Shown here piece by piece: positions 16,143 to 23,099 of a DNA stretch of 28,905 bases. The stretch is taken from positions 1 through 28,905 of IMG/VR virus record IMGVR_UViG_3300015360_000151; one strand, written 5' to 3'. Numbering within the stretch: position 1 is the first letter of the stretch; the number at the start of each line of letters is the position of its first letter. The DNA is from a virus. The notes beneath the pieces were generated by a model. The model was given only the letters and a program-made list of their open reading frames with translations, ran no database searches and was not told where the DNA came from. The position numbers were made by a program, and so were the translations under genes.

Positions 16143-17393
16143 TCAGACCGTGAAGCCGCTCAGGCGGCCAACAGAGTTTGGTTTCGAGCAGAACAGTTCG
16201 AAGTAACCGCCGTAACGGGCGCCGTACACGTCTTTATTCTGATCGCGCAGCATGAAAATGCCGTCATCTTCAAACCAGCCAAAATCTTCGCGCATCACAA
16301 GCTGCAGATACTTCGTGTTGACGAAATAAATCTCGTCATCAGGTATCATCTGGCTTGAAATCATCGGGAAGGCGCCCTCATCAGACATCAGTTCGATGCC
16401 CTTGAATCCAACCTTCACGTTGCCGGTCTTGATTTCTGACACGCTGTATCTCTTGGCGTCTTCAGCCTGGTTTTTAAACAGGGCCTTAGCCGAGTGCGAG
16501 CAGATAGCAAGGTCAGGGCTTCCGATTTCTTCCTCAAGATCCGAAACCAAATCATTTAGGTCGTCAAAAGCAATCGTGCCGGTGATCGAAGTACGAGTGC
16601 CGCGCATCTGAGGGAAAGTAGTCTGAGACAGACCATACAGCGTGCCTGCCGAAGCCGGGGCAAGTTGGGCCAGACCAACACATTCGCCGTCTTTGTTGCC
16701 TTCCCAGTAAATCACGTCGGCGGCAACCGGGGTTGCAACGTTACCAGTGGCGAGGGTCGTGCAAGTCAGGGTCGTTGAACTTGCCGACACAACAGCAACC
16801 GTCATCTGATAGACGCCGGCAGTCGTGAACAGTTCAAGCCGCGCGCCAGCAGGGTAGTTGCGTTTCTTGTGCTTAGGGCCGTTGGTGCCAGTCGTTGCAC
16901 CAGTGATAACCCAAGGCGACGCAGTCGTTCCGGCGCCCGACACGGTAGAAACTTCACCGATCTTACCAGTGCTGTCAGAGAACAAAGCCCGCTCAATCAT
17001 GTGCAGCATAAATCCTTCTTCAACTGCCTCAACGTCGGCAACAGTCACCTTAGCAAAGGCGCCCTTGTCGTTTCGTGACGCCTTGATTGCTTCGCGGTCA
17101 AACTCAGCCGAGCCATAGGCGCGCTTGGCCTGAAATATCGCCTTGCCACGGGGTGCGGCAACCGGGGTTGGCAGGTTCTGGCCTACCGAACGGTAGCCCA
17201 GACCAACAGCCGAACCGAAACGAACGGGAGCAACGAACTGGTCACCCACGAAGTCGGCCTTCTTATTTTTCATGATGATTGATGCGAGCGGGCTTTTAAC
17301 ATTGAGCAGCGCGTTGTCTTCGCTCGATCCGTACATTTCTTTAAAGAGCGAGTTCTCTGAGTGCGTAGCGCTGAGTGCGGTATTTCTTGCCAT
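16143..17393 (-). CDS. Major capsid protein, HK97 fold type
   Basis: 416 aa, the usual size for HK97-fold capsid proteins. Recognisable parts are the N-terminal arm with SPLASIIMKNKKADFVGDQF, the long helix region VADVEAVEEGFMLHMIERAL, and a late domain with DLNDLVSDLEEEIGSPDLAI, then VGFKGIELMSDEGAFPMISS, QMIPDDEIYFVN and the closing YGGYFELFCSKPNSVG. Residues about 155-235 form a Thr/Ala-rich beta insert (YPAGARLELFTTAGVYQMTV) of the kind inserted in many capsid proteins. AAGGGA lies seven bases before the ATG. It follows the scaffold gene and is followed by a strong terminator. Confidence 0.85.
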   Translation of the reverse strand: MARNTALSATHSENSLFKEMYGSSEDNALLNVKSPLASIIMKNKKADFVGDQFVAPVRFGSAVGLGYRSVGQNLPTPVAAPRGKAIFQAKRAYGSAEFDREAIKASRNDKGAFAKVTVADVEAVEEGFMLHMIERALFSDSTGKIGEVSTVSGAGTTASPWVITGATTGTNGPKHKKRNYPAGARLELFTTAGVYQMTVAVVSASSTTLTCTTLATGNVATPVAADVIYWEGNKDGECVGLAQLAPASAGTLYGLSQTTFPQMRGTRTSITGTIAFDDLNDLVSDLEEEIGSPDLAICSHSAKALFKNQAEDAKRYSVSEIKTGNVKVGFKGIELMSDEGAFPMISSQMIPDDEIYFVNTKYLQLVMREDFGWFEDDGIFMLRDQNKDVYGARYGGYFELFCSKPNSVGRLSGFTV

Positions 17394-17427
17394 GGTTTAT
17401 CCCTTCGTCGAGTTGACCCACCCGCGT

Positions 17428-18261
17428 TTATGCAGGGGGTAGCCCGGCGAGCTTTCTGACATCATCGCGGCTCATGCCCTTTGACTGGCCTGATCCGCCG
17501 GATGGCAGCCCGCTAACCGTAGCGTTTTGTTTTGTTTGCGCATGGCGTTTGACGGCCTCTTGCGCCTGTTTGGTTTTTTTGTCTTTTTGGTTTTGCGCGA
17601 GGGTGAAAGCAACGTCATCGATGCTCACATTGAAAACGCCTGAATTGAGTAGCTTGCGGTATTCCATCTTCACCTTGTCGGTGAAGTATTCTGGGTCGTC
17701 TTTAAACTCAGGGTATGCACCGATTGCGGTTTTTAGTTCGCTTGCGATGGCGGCCTTTTCCTCGGCCACGCCCCTTTGTTCGTAACTGCCCTTTAAGCGC
17801 TCAACGTCGGCCTTAAGCTCTTTGATTACGGTGTCCCTTGGATCGCCGCTTGCGTCTTCGTCTTGATCGTCTTGCGACTGACCACGGCTTTGTTCGCCTG
17901 CGTAATCCGGGTTAAACATGCGAATCAATCCCTTTGGGTCTGACTTCGCGAGTTCAAGAATCTGCTGATATGTGGCGTTTGCTTTTTTCTCGATATCAAC
18001 AGCGCGTTCCATAGCGGAATGGCCTGCTCTACCGAGAGAAGCGAACCGCTTCATTTCTTCAAAAGTAAGCTCGACCTCTTGGCCGTTTACTCTCAGACGC
18101 TCTTTACCGTTTGCAAAATAACTTGGAGTTTTCTCTTGCCCTGCTTGTTGAGCCGCGTCGCTTTGTGAATCGTTCAGAGTCGAAGTTGTGTCCTGGCTTT
18201 TGCTTGAGGCTTCGGTATCTGCGGATTCAACGGACTTGGTATCAACGCCTTCTATTTCCAT
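17428..18261 (-). CDS. Capsid scaffolding protein
   Basis: 277 aa. The first 45 residues are acidic, Ser/Thr/Gln-rich and disordered. A small folded part follows (RLRVNGQEVELTFEEMKRFA), then a highly acidic stretch (SQDDQDEDASGD) and a long charged coiled coil (VIKELKADVERLKGSYEQRG). The C terminus is basic and Gly/Ser-rich and ends DVRKLAGLPPA. This composition and the place between large terminase and major capsid gene are typical of scaffolding proteins that drive prohead assembly. No protease motif was seen. Confidence 0.75.
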   Translation of the reverse strand: MEIEGVDTKSVESADTEASSKSQDTTSTLNDSQSDAAQQAGQEKTPSYFANGKERLRVNGQEVELTFEEMKRFASLGRAGHSAMERAVDIEKKANATYQQILELAKSDPKGLIRMFNPDYAGEQSRGQSQDDQDEDASGDPRDTVIKELKADVERLKGSYEQRGVAEEKAAIASELKTAIGAYPEFKDDPEYFTDKVKMEYRKLLNSGVFNVSIDDVAFTLAQNQKDKKTKQAQEAVKRHAQTKQNATVSGLPSGGSGQSKGMSRDDVRKLAGLPPA

Positions 18262-18317
18262 GATGACTCGCTTTCTGATGAGGTCAATATGTGGTGCTTG
18301 TTTTTATTGCGGACGTT

Positions 18318-20621
18318 TCAGTCGCCAAAACTTTGGCGATGAAAACCTTGATCGCTTTTGGTTGTGTAAAATCCTACGGCCGGTTCAGTCGGTAGTTCGG
18401 GGATGACTGCGTTATTATAAACATAATTCATTGCGTCAATTAAGTGATCATTGCCGTCTTGCTCCCACTCATAAGACGACATTTCTTCTAGTAGCTGCGT
18501 GCAGTTCTTGGCGATCTTAAGCCGTCCTGTGCGAAGAGCGTTCACCAGGCGCAAGATGCGCGCTTGCTTATCGGCTTTGGCGGCGGGTTCAAGGGTCAGC
18601 CCTACCTCGCCGTATTCAGCTATGAGCTGCGGGTCTATGTCAGAGAAGTTTGAAATGGCAGGGTATGGCTCGCAGTTCTTAATTACGTCCGCGTGCTGTT
18701 TGATTAGCAACTCTGAGTGCTTGTACTCGTTATAAATGAGAAAGCATTTCTTTCGGCGGTTATACGCCATCCAAAGACACGCCGTTGGATCTGGCGAGTA
18801 CCCGTGGTCAACGCCCTTCCAATGGTAGGCGTGGTCAAGATCGGCTGGGTCCCAGCGGTCACAAGTGTAGTCTTCGACCGCAAGAGCAAACGCCATGCCT
18901 TCAAACACAATGTATTCGGCAAGGATTTCTTGGCGGTAAAGAGGGTCAAGCGGGCCGTCGTACTCTGATATTAGCTTGTCTCTGCCCTCAGGGCTTATAA
19001 ATGGGTTTTCAAATACCGTGCAGTGCGATGTGTAGAATTTAAGTTGATCGGCAAGCGCGCGCTTCTTTAACCGCCAAAAGTGATTTTTGCCCTTGGGGGT
19101 TGAACCGTAAATCAACTGCCCATTGAAGTCGGCAAGCTGCGGTACGAGCACGTCTTTGACAATTGTCGGGTCTCGAAAGAACGCGAACTCATCGGGCGCA
19201 ATCAACCTCTTGGCGTTACCGCGAAGCTTATCTTTACCGAGGTCCGCACCTTTTAACGATATCACCGCGCCGCTTGGCGTATGCTTCCACTCTAGGCGTG
19301 ATTCGTTTGACTTCCACTCACGCGCGCGGTCTTTCAACCGCTGATAGAACTTGTCCCACATAATTTCACGCGCCTGGCCCTGCGTTAGCGCGATATACAT
19401 GCAGTCTCTGCCATGGTCTTCGATATCCTCGATAAATGTTTCGGCGATAAATTCTGAATTATGGGTCACCAGGCCCGTTGCGGTCAGGTAAAGATGAGTG
19501 GGGCTGTCCACCTCTATGTCCCAGCATTTCTCAACTCGCTCATTCCTAAACGTAACGCCGACGTGGTCAACATTCCCGTTGTTGGCCTTAAGCCTGCCCC
19601 ATTCGCGGCAATATTTTCTCTTTGGATTTACTAGATAGGGGTTCAATTCTTTAAGAATGACCCTATTAAACAGAATGTTCTTCACGCCGATCCGATGAAT
19701 CGGGCCGTTTTTGTATCTTGGCCTGTCGTCTATGTCGGCTGTCGCCCTGCACTGCCAAAGGGCAAGAAGCGCGTACTGAAGCGCCTCGATGCAGGACTTT
19801 GACTGCATCGCAAGCCTTAGATTGATTTCCTTGCCGTTGAAGGTGACGCTGCCGTCTGTGTCTATGAGGCCAGCGACAAACTCAAGGAGCGACCGGCGGT
19901 CCCACGTCTTGATCACTTCTAGATCACAGAACTTTTCATGAGCAAGCTTCCCCTTGCACCATTCCTCATAGTGATTACAGTGAATCGGCTTTGTATGCTT
20001 CCCGCTCCCGGCCTCCGTACCAAGAGAGTAGGTGTAATTTTTACCTCCGTTTTTGAATAGCTTCAGTCCAATTATCTTTGCAATCTTATGGGGCGTGTGC
20101 GGAGATTCAGAAGAAATATACCATTTATTGCCCGCGGCGGTGCTGCATCCGTTGCCGAGCATCGCTCCGAGCACATAGGCGTGCGGTTCGTGAACCTTTC
20201 CGAGCGGGGCTTTGACCCAAAGGCGTTCGATGGCCAGTGCTTTATACCATTCCTTCGGCGCCCTAAGCTTCTTGAATCCGTGCTCCCGGTGAATGGTCAT
20301 CCAACGATGATCAATCGTAGCCGTCTCGTAAACGGTTCCGTTGTTACAGAGATCCACTACGCGCTTCTTGCCCTGGTATTTTACATGCTTTACGCGGATC
20401 GGTTCGCCACGTTCAGAATAGACAAGATCGCCTGGTTTCAGGTCTTCGATTCGCTTCGGTCCACATGGAGTTATTATCATGGAACCCTCTACCAGACACT
20501 TGCCGCTGCGCCTACCCCAATCAAGCACAACGTCTCGCCCAGACTTATAGGCAAGCCACGCGCGCTCTTGCTTGTCGTGAAAACGGTTAACGTAATATTC
20601 AAGCGGGCGCGTGAAGGGCAT
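18318..20621 (-). CDS. terL: Terminase large subunit interrupted by an intein
   Basis: 767 aa from the ATG at 20621, chosen because it overlaps the stop of the 24-aa ORF upstream (TAATG) and begins right before the conserved region. Removing the 347-aa intein leaves 420 aa, a normal TerL length. The ATPase part has Walker A GRRSGK|S (split by the intein), Walker B LIAPDEFAFF and the coupling motif YGSTPKG. The nuclease part has VDHGYSPDPTACLWM, SDIDPQLIAEYG and HLIDAMNYVYNN, whose Asp residues fit the RNase H-like active site. The enzyme pumps DNA into the prohead and cuts it. Protein splicing is needed to restore the ATP-binding loop. Upstream in-frame ATGs as far as 20750 overlap another gene and are less likely. 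Confidence 0.9.
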   Translation of the reverse strand: MPFTRPLEYYVNRFHDKQERAWLAYKSGRDVVLDWGRRSGKCLVEGSMIITPCGPKRIEDLKPGDLVYSERGEPIRVKHVKYQGKKRVVDLCNNGTVYETATIDHRWMTIHREHGFKKLRAPKEWYKALAIERLWVKAPLGKVHEPHAYVLGAMLGNGCSTAAGNKWYISSESPHTPHKIAKIIGLKLFKNGGKNYTYSLGTEAGSGKHTKPIHCNHYEEWCKGKLAHEKFCDLEVIKTWDRRSLLEFVAGLIDTDGSVTFNGKEINLRLAMQSKSCIEALQYALLALWQCRATADIDDRPRYKNGPIHRIGVKNILFNRVILKELNPYLVNPKRKYCREWGRLKANNGNVDHVGVTFRNERVEKCWDIEVDSPTHLYLTATGLVTHNSEFIAETFIEDIEDHGRDCMYIALTQGQAREIMWDKFYQRLKDRAREWKSNESRLEWKHTPSGAVISLKGADLGKDKLRGNAKRLIAPDEFAFFRDPTIVKDVLVPQLADFNGQLIYGSTPKGKNHFWRLKKRALADQLKFYTSHCTVFENPFISPEGRDKLISEYDGPLDPLYRQEILAEYIVFEGMAFALAVEDYTCDRWDPADLDHAYHWKGVDHGYSPDPTACLWMAYNRRKKCFLIYNEYKHSELLIKQHADVIKNCEPYPAISNFSDIDPQLIAEYGEVGLTLEPAAKADKQARILRLVNALRTGRLKIAKNCTQLLEEMSSYEWEQDGNDHLIDAMNYVYNNAVIPELPTEPAVGFYTTKSDQGFHRQSFGD
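19458..20498 (-). mobile_element. LAGLIDADG intein in terL
   Basis: 347 aa, starting at Cys (CLVEGSMIITPCGPKRIEDL, block A) and ending LTATGLVTHN followed by Ser as +1 residue. Block B is TIDHRWMTIH. The two homing-endonuclease motifs are HAYVLGAMLGNGCS (block C) and FVAGLIDTDGSV (block E); the second keeps the acidic residue of the active site, and the first has Asn at the matching place. Block F is EKCWDIEVDSPTHLYLTATG. Splicing residues (Cys1, His in TxxH, penultimate His, Asn, Ser+1) are all present, so splicing should work. The insertion point lies between Lys and Ser of the Walker A loop. Confidence 0.92.
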
Positions 20622-20695
20622 TATCTGGGGCCGCGCCCTGCGCCAACAATAAATAACAGAGCAAATAGAAACCCTGCGAGGCACGCGGTCATCAT
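20621..20695 (-). CDS. 24-aa hydrophobic micro-ORF between terminase-region genes
   Basis: It begins ATGATGACC, overlapping the stop of the 97-aa gene (ATGA), and ends TAA overlapping the terL ATG (TAATG). The product, starting MMTACLAGFLFALLFIVGAG, is essentially one membrane helix with a short basic tail. AAGGA stands three bases before the second ATG. Two exact overlaps make it likely to be translated, at least as a coupling peptide that carries ribosomes to terL. Whether the peptide has its own function is unknown. Confidence 0.5.
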   Translation of the reverse strand: MMTACLAGFLFALLFIVGAGRGPR

Positions 20696-20985
20696 TCCTT
20701 GTCTCGCTTTGCGGTCTGCTCTCGATATTGACGGTCGTAATCCAAAGCACTCATAATCTCGAAATGGATCATCTCGTTACCGAGCCTAATGGTTACCTCG
20801 CCTTCTTTTTTCAGGTGATAAACTTGCTCGCCGGTTAGGCCTGGAACATCGCACGCGGCCTTACCTGGCGGATCGGGATATCTGATTTGATCGCAGATGG
20901 GGGAGCCCACTTTAACGGGATTACCGTTTCCATCGATAAAGAACTTTTGCTTGATGCGCGTGAGAACAGAACCAATATGCGTCAT
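20692..20985 (-). CDS. 97-aa protein between small and large terminase, unknown
   Basis: The ATG overlaps the stop of the small terminase gene (ATGA). The protein has a KQKFFIDGNGNPVKVGSPIC segment, a Pro-rich middle (RYPDPPGKAACDVPGL) and a beta-like LGNEMIHFEIMS. The C terminus is charged. No family was recognised. Its place inside the packaging operon suggests a packaging accessory protein, by context only. Confidence 0.65.
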   Translation of the reverse strand: MTHIGSVLTRIKQKFFIDGNGNPVKVGSPICDQIRYPDPPGKAACDVPGLTGEQVYHLKKEGEVTIRLGNEMIHFEIMSALDYDRQYREQTAKRDKE

Positions 20986-21527
20986 TTCTTTTCTTCCTTT
21001 TCTTTCAGAAGTTCAGCGGCTCGCTCTTTGGTCATGGCGGGGTAGACATCGGCCTTTGCTTCAGTGGCGGCTGGCGCGTCGTCTGGCTTGTCTCGGAACA
21101 TGTTTAGGTGGCGACCTATGAGCTCCAGGGCTTTGATCTTGTCGTGGTGCTTGATTGTGGTTCGTCCGCCCGCTTCTGTTACGGTTTCCGAAATTTCTTT
21201 GATAACTGCAGTTTTACCGCGGCTAAGAGCGTCGCTATCTTTGAGGTTGATCGTGTTGCCGTCCCAGCGCGCGAAATCGGCCATGTTTGAAAACGCGATT
21301 CGTTTTAGTTCCTGGATAACCCTGTCTTGAGTAACGTTTGCCTTGTTCGCGCGTCGCTCAAAATCTTTATAGATTACCGCTTGTATGGCGGGTTTAGTCA
21401 GGTTTTCACTGCCGATACTTCTCGCGCTGTCTTCGCTGTAACCGGCAAGTATCGCGGCCTTCTTTGCGTTCAAGCATTTGAGATATTCGCGAACGAATGA
21501 CTCCTCTTTGCGTGTAAGTTTCCTCAG
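20982..21527 (-). CDS. terS: Terminase small subunit (Terminase_2-type), apparent CTG start
   Basis: 181 aa if read from CTG at 21527. The family's N-terminal helix-turn-helix is present only in that longer reading: LTRKEESFVREYLKCLNAKK followed by AAILAGYSEDSARSIGSENL. The first ordinary start in frame, TTG at 21473, would cut the first helix away. GGAG lies eight bases before the CTG, a good distance. An in-frame TAG lies upstream (about 21543-21545). The rest is helical with DFARWDGNTINLKDSDALSR and HDKIKALELIGRHLNMF, also typical. The protein recognises the packaging start on viral DNA and recruits TerL. Confidence 0.85.
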   Translation of the reverse strand: MRKLTRKEESFVREYLKCLNAKKAAILAGYSEDSARSIGSENLTKPAIQAVIYKDFERRANKANVTQDRVIQELKRIAFSNMADFARWDGNTINLKDSDALSRGKTAVIKEISETVTEAGGRTTIKHHDKIKALELIGRHLNMFRDKPDDAPAATEAKADVYPAMTKERAAELLKEKEEKK

Positions 21528-21583
21528 ATGGTTAGCTCCAAACTAGGATTAATAGTAAAAAGACGGCGCAGGCAACGACCAGG

Positions 21584-21802
21584 TCAGCCACGGTCTGATA
21601 GGGCTTTTTTGCGATCACCCTCGAGAAAGGGTGGCAGCGCGTAAATGTCGTTTCCTGTTCGCCATGCTTCGGATTTCTTGCATTCTTTGCAGGTTTTATT
21701 GAATTTGGATTTCGGAGCAAACGGCAATTCGCACATTCCGCAAGGGCGGGTTGGTAGTGTTTTGGATCGCTTACCAAATACGAAAGGTCTTACAGCGTTC
21801 AC
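21584..21802 (-). CDS. Small CxxC/CxxC zinc-finger protein (copy A)
   Basis: 72 aa from GTG. The core is CGMC-x3-PF-x8-CKEC (RPCGMCELPFAPKSKFNKTC then KECKK), a four-Cys zinc-binding site. The same core, with PF, Phe and Lys-Lys at matching places, occurs in the protein at 22469-22687. Its start sits in the sequence CCGGTGAA, as does the start of copy B. No Shine-Dalgarno site is apparent. It diverges from the RHH-like gene at 21932. It may be a DNA-binding regulator; the function is not known. Confidence 0.65.
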   Translation of the reverse strand: MNAVRPFVFGKRSKTLPTRPCGMCELPFAPKSKFNKTCKECKKSEAWRTGNDIYALPPFLEGDRKKALSDRG

Positions 21803-21857
21803 CGGACTAATTAAGCGGCAGTATGAAATGGATTTCTACACGATTTCCGTTTACGAT

Positions 21858-21930
21858 TGTGAATCACATTAACTAATTGTTTTAAAATATTGATTGATAG
21901 TTGTCCGCCCGCCGTTCACAATAATTCACA
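21858..21930. promoter_or_regulatory. Divergent promoter/operator region
   Basis: The stretch between the two divergent genes has an imperfect palindrome with core TGTGA-A-TCACA (21858-21868) and two further TTCACA copies at 21915-21920 and 21925-21930, ten bases apart. A possible plus-strand promoter is TTGATA (21894-21899), 17 bases, CACAAT (21917-21922), which would start transcription almost at the ATG at 21932. The repeated TCACA half-sites could be binding sites for the adjacent RHH or zinc-finger protein. All of this is inferred from sequence. Confidence 0.4.
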
Positions 21931-21931
21931 G

Positions 21932-22150
21932 ATGGTTGCACAAATTCCCAAGAAAAAGGTTCTCTCAAAAGACAATGTGGCCTTTCGCCCCTACCGTGAG
22001 GACGCTGAAGAATTTGAGAAGCTTCTATCCGAGACAAACGGCGACCGTTCCGAAATACTCCGCGAAGCGTTTCGCGAGCATATCCGAAAACTCCGCGCTT
22101 CGTTCAATCCGCAGGAAACCGCAGTCCTGGCACATTCCATCCTTGGCTAA
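21932..22150 (+). CDS. Ribbon-helix-helix-like regulator (copy A)
   Basis: 72 aa from the ATG at 21932; an in-frame ATG at 21890 is possible but lacks a ribosome site too. KKVLSKDNVAFRPYREDAEE is a beta strand and first helix, and GDRSEILREAFREHIRKLR is the second helix. Together they match the short ribbon-helix-helix DNA-binding fold. The gene diverges from the zinc-finger gene and is followed by a strong palindrome. It probably represses its own promoter region, by analogy with Arc/CopG-type proteins. Confidence 0.6.
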   Translation: MVAQIPKKKVLSKDNVAFRPYREDAEEFEKLLSETNGDRSEILREAFREHIRKLRASFNPQETAVLAHSILG

Positions 22151-22155
22151 ATTAA

Positions 22156-22177
22156 GCCCCGGTGCGCGCACCGGGGC
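22156..22177. terminator. Perfect 22-bp GC-rich palindrome after the RHH gene
   Basis: A perfect inverted repeat with no loop, arms GCCCCGGTGCG, begins five bases after the stop of the RHH-like gene. There is no T-run, so it is not a standard Rho-independent terminator. It could still stop transcription as RNA hairpin, or be a protein-binding palindrome. Confidence 0.4.
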
Positions 22178-22224
22178 GCGCCCTGGTGGTGCCGCCGTGG
22201 CACTTCGTCTGATAGGATTGAACT

Positions 22225-22458
22225 ATGGGTTTCCCAACCGAATCAGGGTTCATGCTGCAACTCGAATACGTGTTTGCCGACGTGCTGGGATTAACGCGCG
22301 AGAACTGGTCAGACATTGAAAAGATCCGGGCCGAAATGCTGAGTGTAAGGCTGTTTGGCGGCGATGCGTTCAAATGTACGGTTGCGGCGTTCGTAATATA
22401 CTTCGATCAGACGGGTTACCTAGAAGATGACCGGGTTTCAGACGCTGGGCTAAACTAG
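22225..22458 (+). CDS. 77-aa acidic protein, unknown
   Basis: AGGA stands about eight bases before the ATG. The protein is helical and acidic (LQLEYVFADVLGLTRENWSD, then IRAEMLSVRLFGGDAFKCTV, AAFVIYFDQTGYLEDDRVSD). No motif was recognised. It lies between the two zinc-finger/RHH pairs and runs toward the second zinc-finger gene, ending ten bases from that gene's end. Confidence 0.5.
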   Translation: MGFPTESGFMLQLEYVFADVLGLTRENWSDIEKIRAEMLSVRLFGGDAFKCTVAAFVIYFDQTGYLEDDRVSDAGLN

Positions 22459-22468
22459 CCGTCGTGCC

Positions 22469-22687
22469 TCACTCGCACCACATATCAACGGACGATCCGA
22501 GCGATAAAAAATCATTGTCCACGCTCCACCGCTTTTTACACACGTTACAGACGCGCATGAACCTGCCATCGGCCTTAAACGGTCGGTCGCAACGCAAGCA
22601 GCTGCGCGCGACCGTCTTTGATGTGGGCCGGCCAGCGCCTTCGCTGGCGCCGTCCTTGGCGTTCTTTGAACCATCCTTGTTCTTCAC
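22469..22687 (-). CDS. Small CxxC/CxxC zinc-finger protein (copy B)
   Basis: 72 aa from GTG, in the context CCGGTGAA. The first 28 residues are Lys/Gly/Ser-rich. The core is SCLRCDRPFKADGRFMRVCN followed by VCKK, the same C-x2-C-x3-PF...C-x2-C-K-K arrangement as copy A at 21584-21802. After it comes DNDFLSLG, which parallels NDIYAL of copy A. It diverges from the RHH-like gene at 22790. It is probably a DNA- or RNA-binding regulator; no target is known. Confidence 0.65.
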   Translation of the reverse strand: MKNKDGSKNAKDGASEGAGRPTSKTVARSCLRCDRPFKADGRFMRVCNVCKKRWSVDNDFLSLGSSVDMWCE

Positions 22688-22754
22688 CGGTCATAATTAC
22701 GCCGCACGTTTGCGTGGAATGATATGGCGCGCGAAATAATACTTTAGGTTGAAT

Positions 22755-22783
22755 TTGACATGAATTGCGCTTGTAATTAATCT
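22755..22783 (+). promoter_or_regulatory. Sigma-70-type promoter giving a possibly leaderless transcript
   Basis: TTGACA (22755-22760) is a perfect -35 box; 17 bases later stands TAATCT (22778-22783), a weak -10 box. The predicted start of transcription falls at or within a few bases of the ATG at 22790, and no ribosome site precedes that ATG, so the messenger could be leaderless. Confidence 0.5.
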
Positions 22784-22789
22784 GCCCGG

Positions 22790-22978
22790 ATGAGGCTCGC
22801 ACACAAAGACGAAAACTCTTATCTCAAGCGGTCGCCGGATGATTCGCTGATTGAAAAGCGCTCGGTTCCGGTCACCCAAAACATGAAGAAAAGAATCAAG
22901 GCGTGCTCAGAAAAGTATGATGTAAACGGCGCGGTCAGAGAGTTTTTTGAGCAGTTTTTGAAGGCTAGGGGTTTTTAA
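22790..22978 (+). CDS. Ribbon-helix-helix-like regulator (copy B)
   Basis: 62 aa. After a polar N terminus comes RSVPVTQNMKKRIKACSEKY, then VNGAVREFFEQFLKARG, which reads as strand, helix, helix of the RHH fold. It is shorter than copy A but lies in the same relation to a divergent zinc-finger gene. There is no Shine-Dalgarno site. It is followed by hairpins and converges with the gene at 23100-23351. Confidence 0.6.
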   Translation: MRLAHKDENSYLKRSPDDSLIEKRSVPVTQNMKKRIKACSEKYDVNGAVREFFEQFLKARGF

Positions 22979-22994
22979 TCGTTTTCTACAGCAG

Positions 22995-23091
22995 TCTCGC
23001 GTGTGCTCTCACCCACGCGAGATAAATGCGGCGGGTTGCATGGCGTCTCAGGACAGCCGCGCAGGTAAGGCTCTCGTAGGGTGCCCGCCGC
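22995..23091. other. Structured intergenic element between convergent genes
   Basis: Two nested or consecutive structures are seen. The first is a perfect 9-bp stem, TCTCGCGTG with CACGCGAGA (22995-23022). The second is an 8-bp pair GCGGCGGG (23028-23035) with CCCGCCGC (23084-23091) closing 48 bases that can form small inner hairpins. It fills the space between a plus and a minus gene and may be a two-way terminator. A tRNA was considered and rejected. Confidence 0.45.
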
Positions 23092-23099
23092 TTTATTCA

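Noticed and set aside
20088-20756. 222-aa plus-strand ORF
   Set aside because: It is antisense to the intein and terminase, whose motifs are unmistakable; its product shows no domain.
22575-22802. 75-aa minus ORF overlapping zinc-finger copy B
   Set aside because: The alternative frame lacks the Cys core that is conserved with copy A and would cover the promoter region of the RHH gene.
23028-23091. tRNA gene
   Set aside because: The 7-8 bp outer stem resembles an acceptor stem, but no T-arm or anticodon arm in the right places and no TTC-loop consensus was found.
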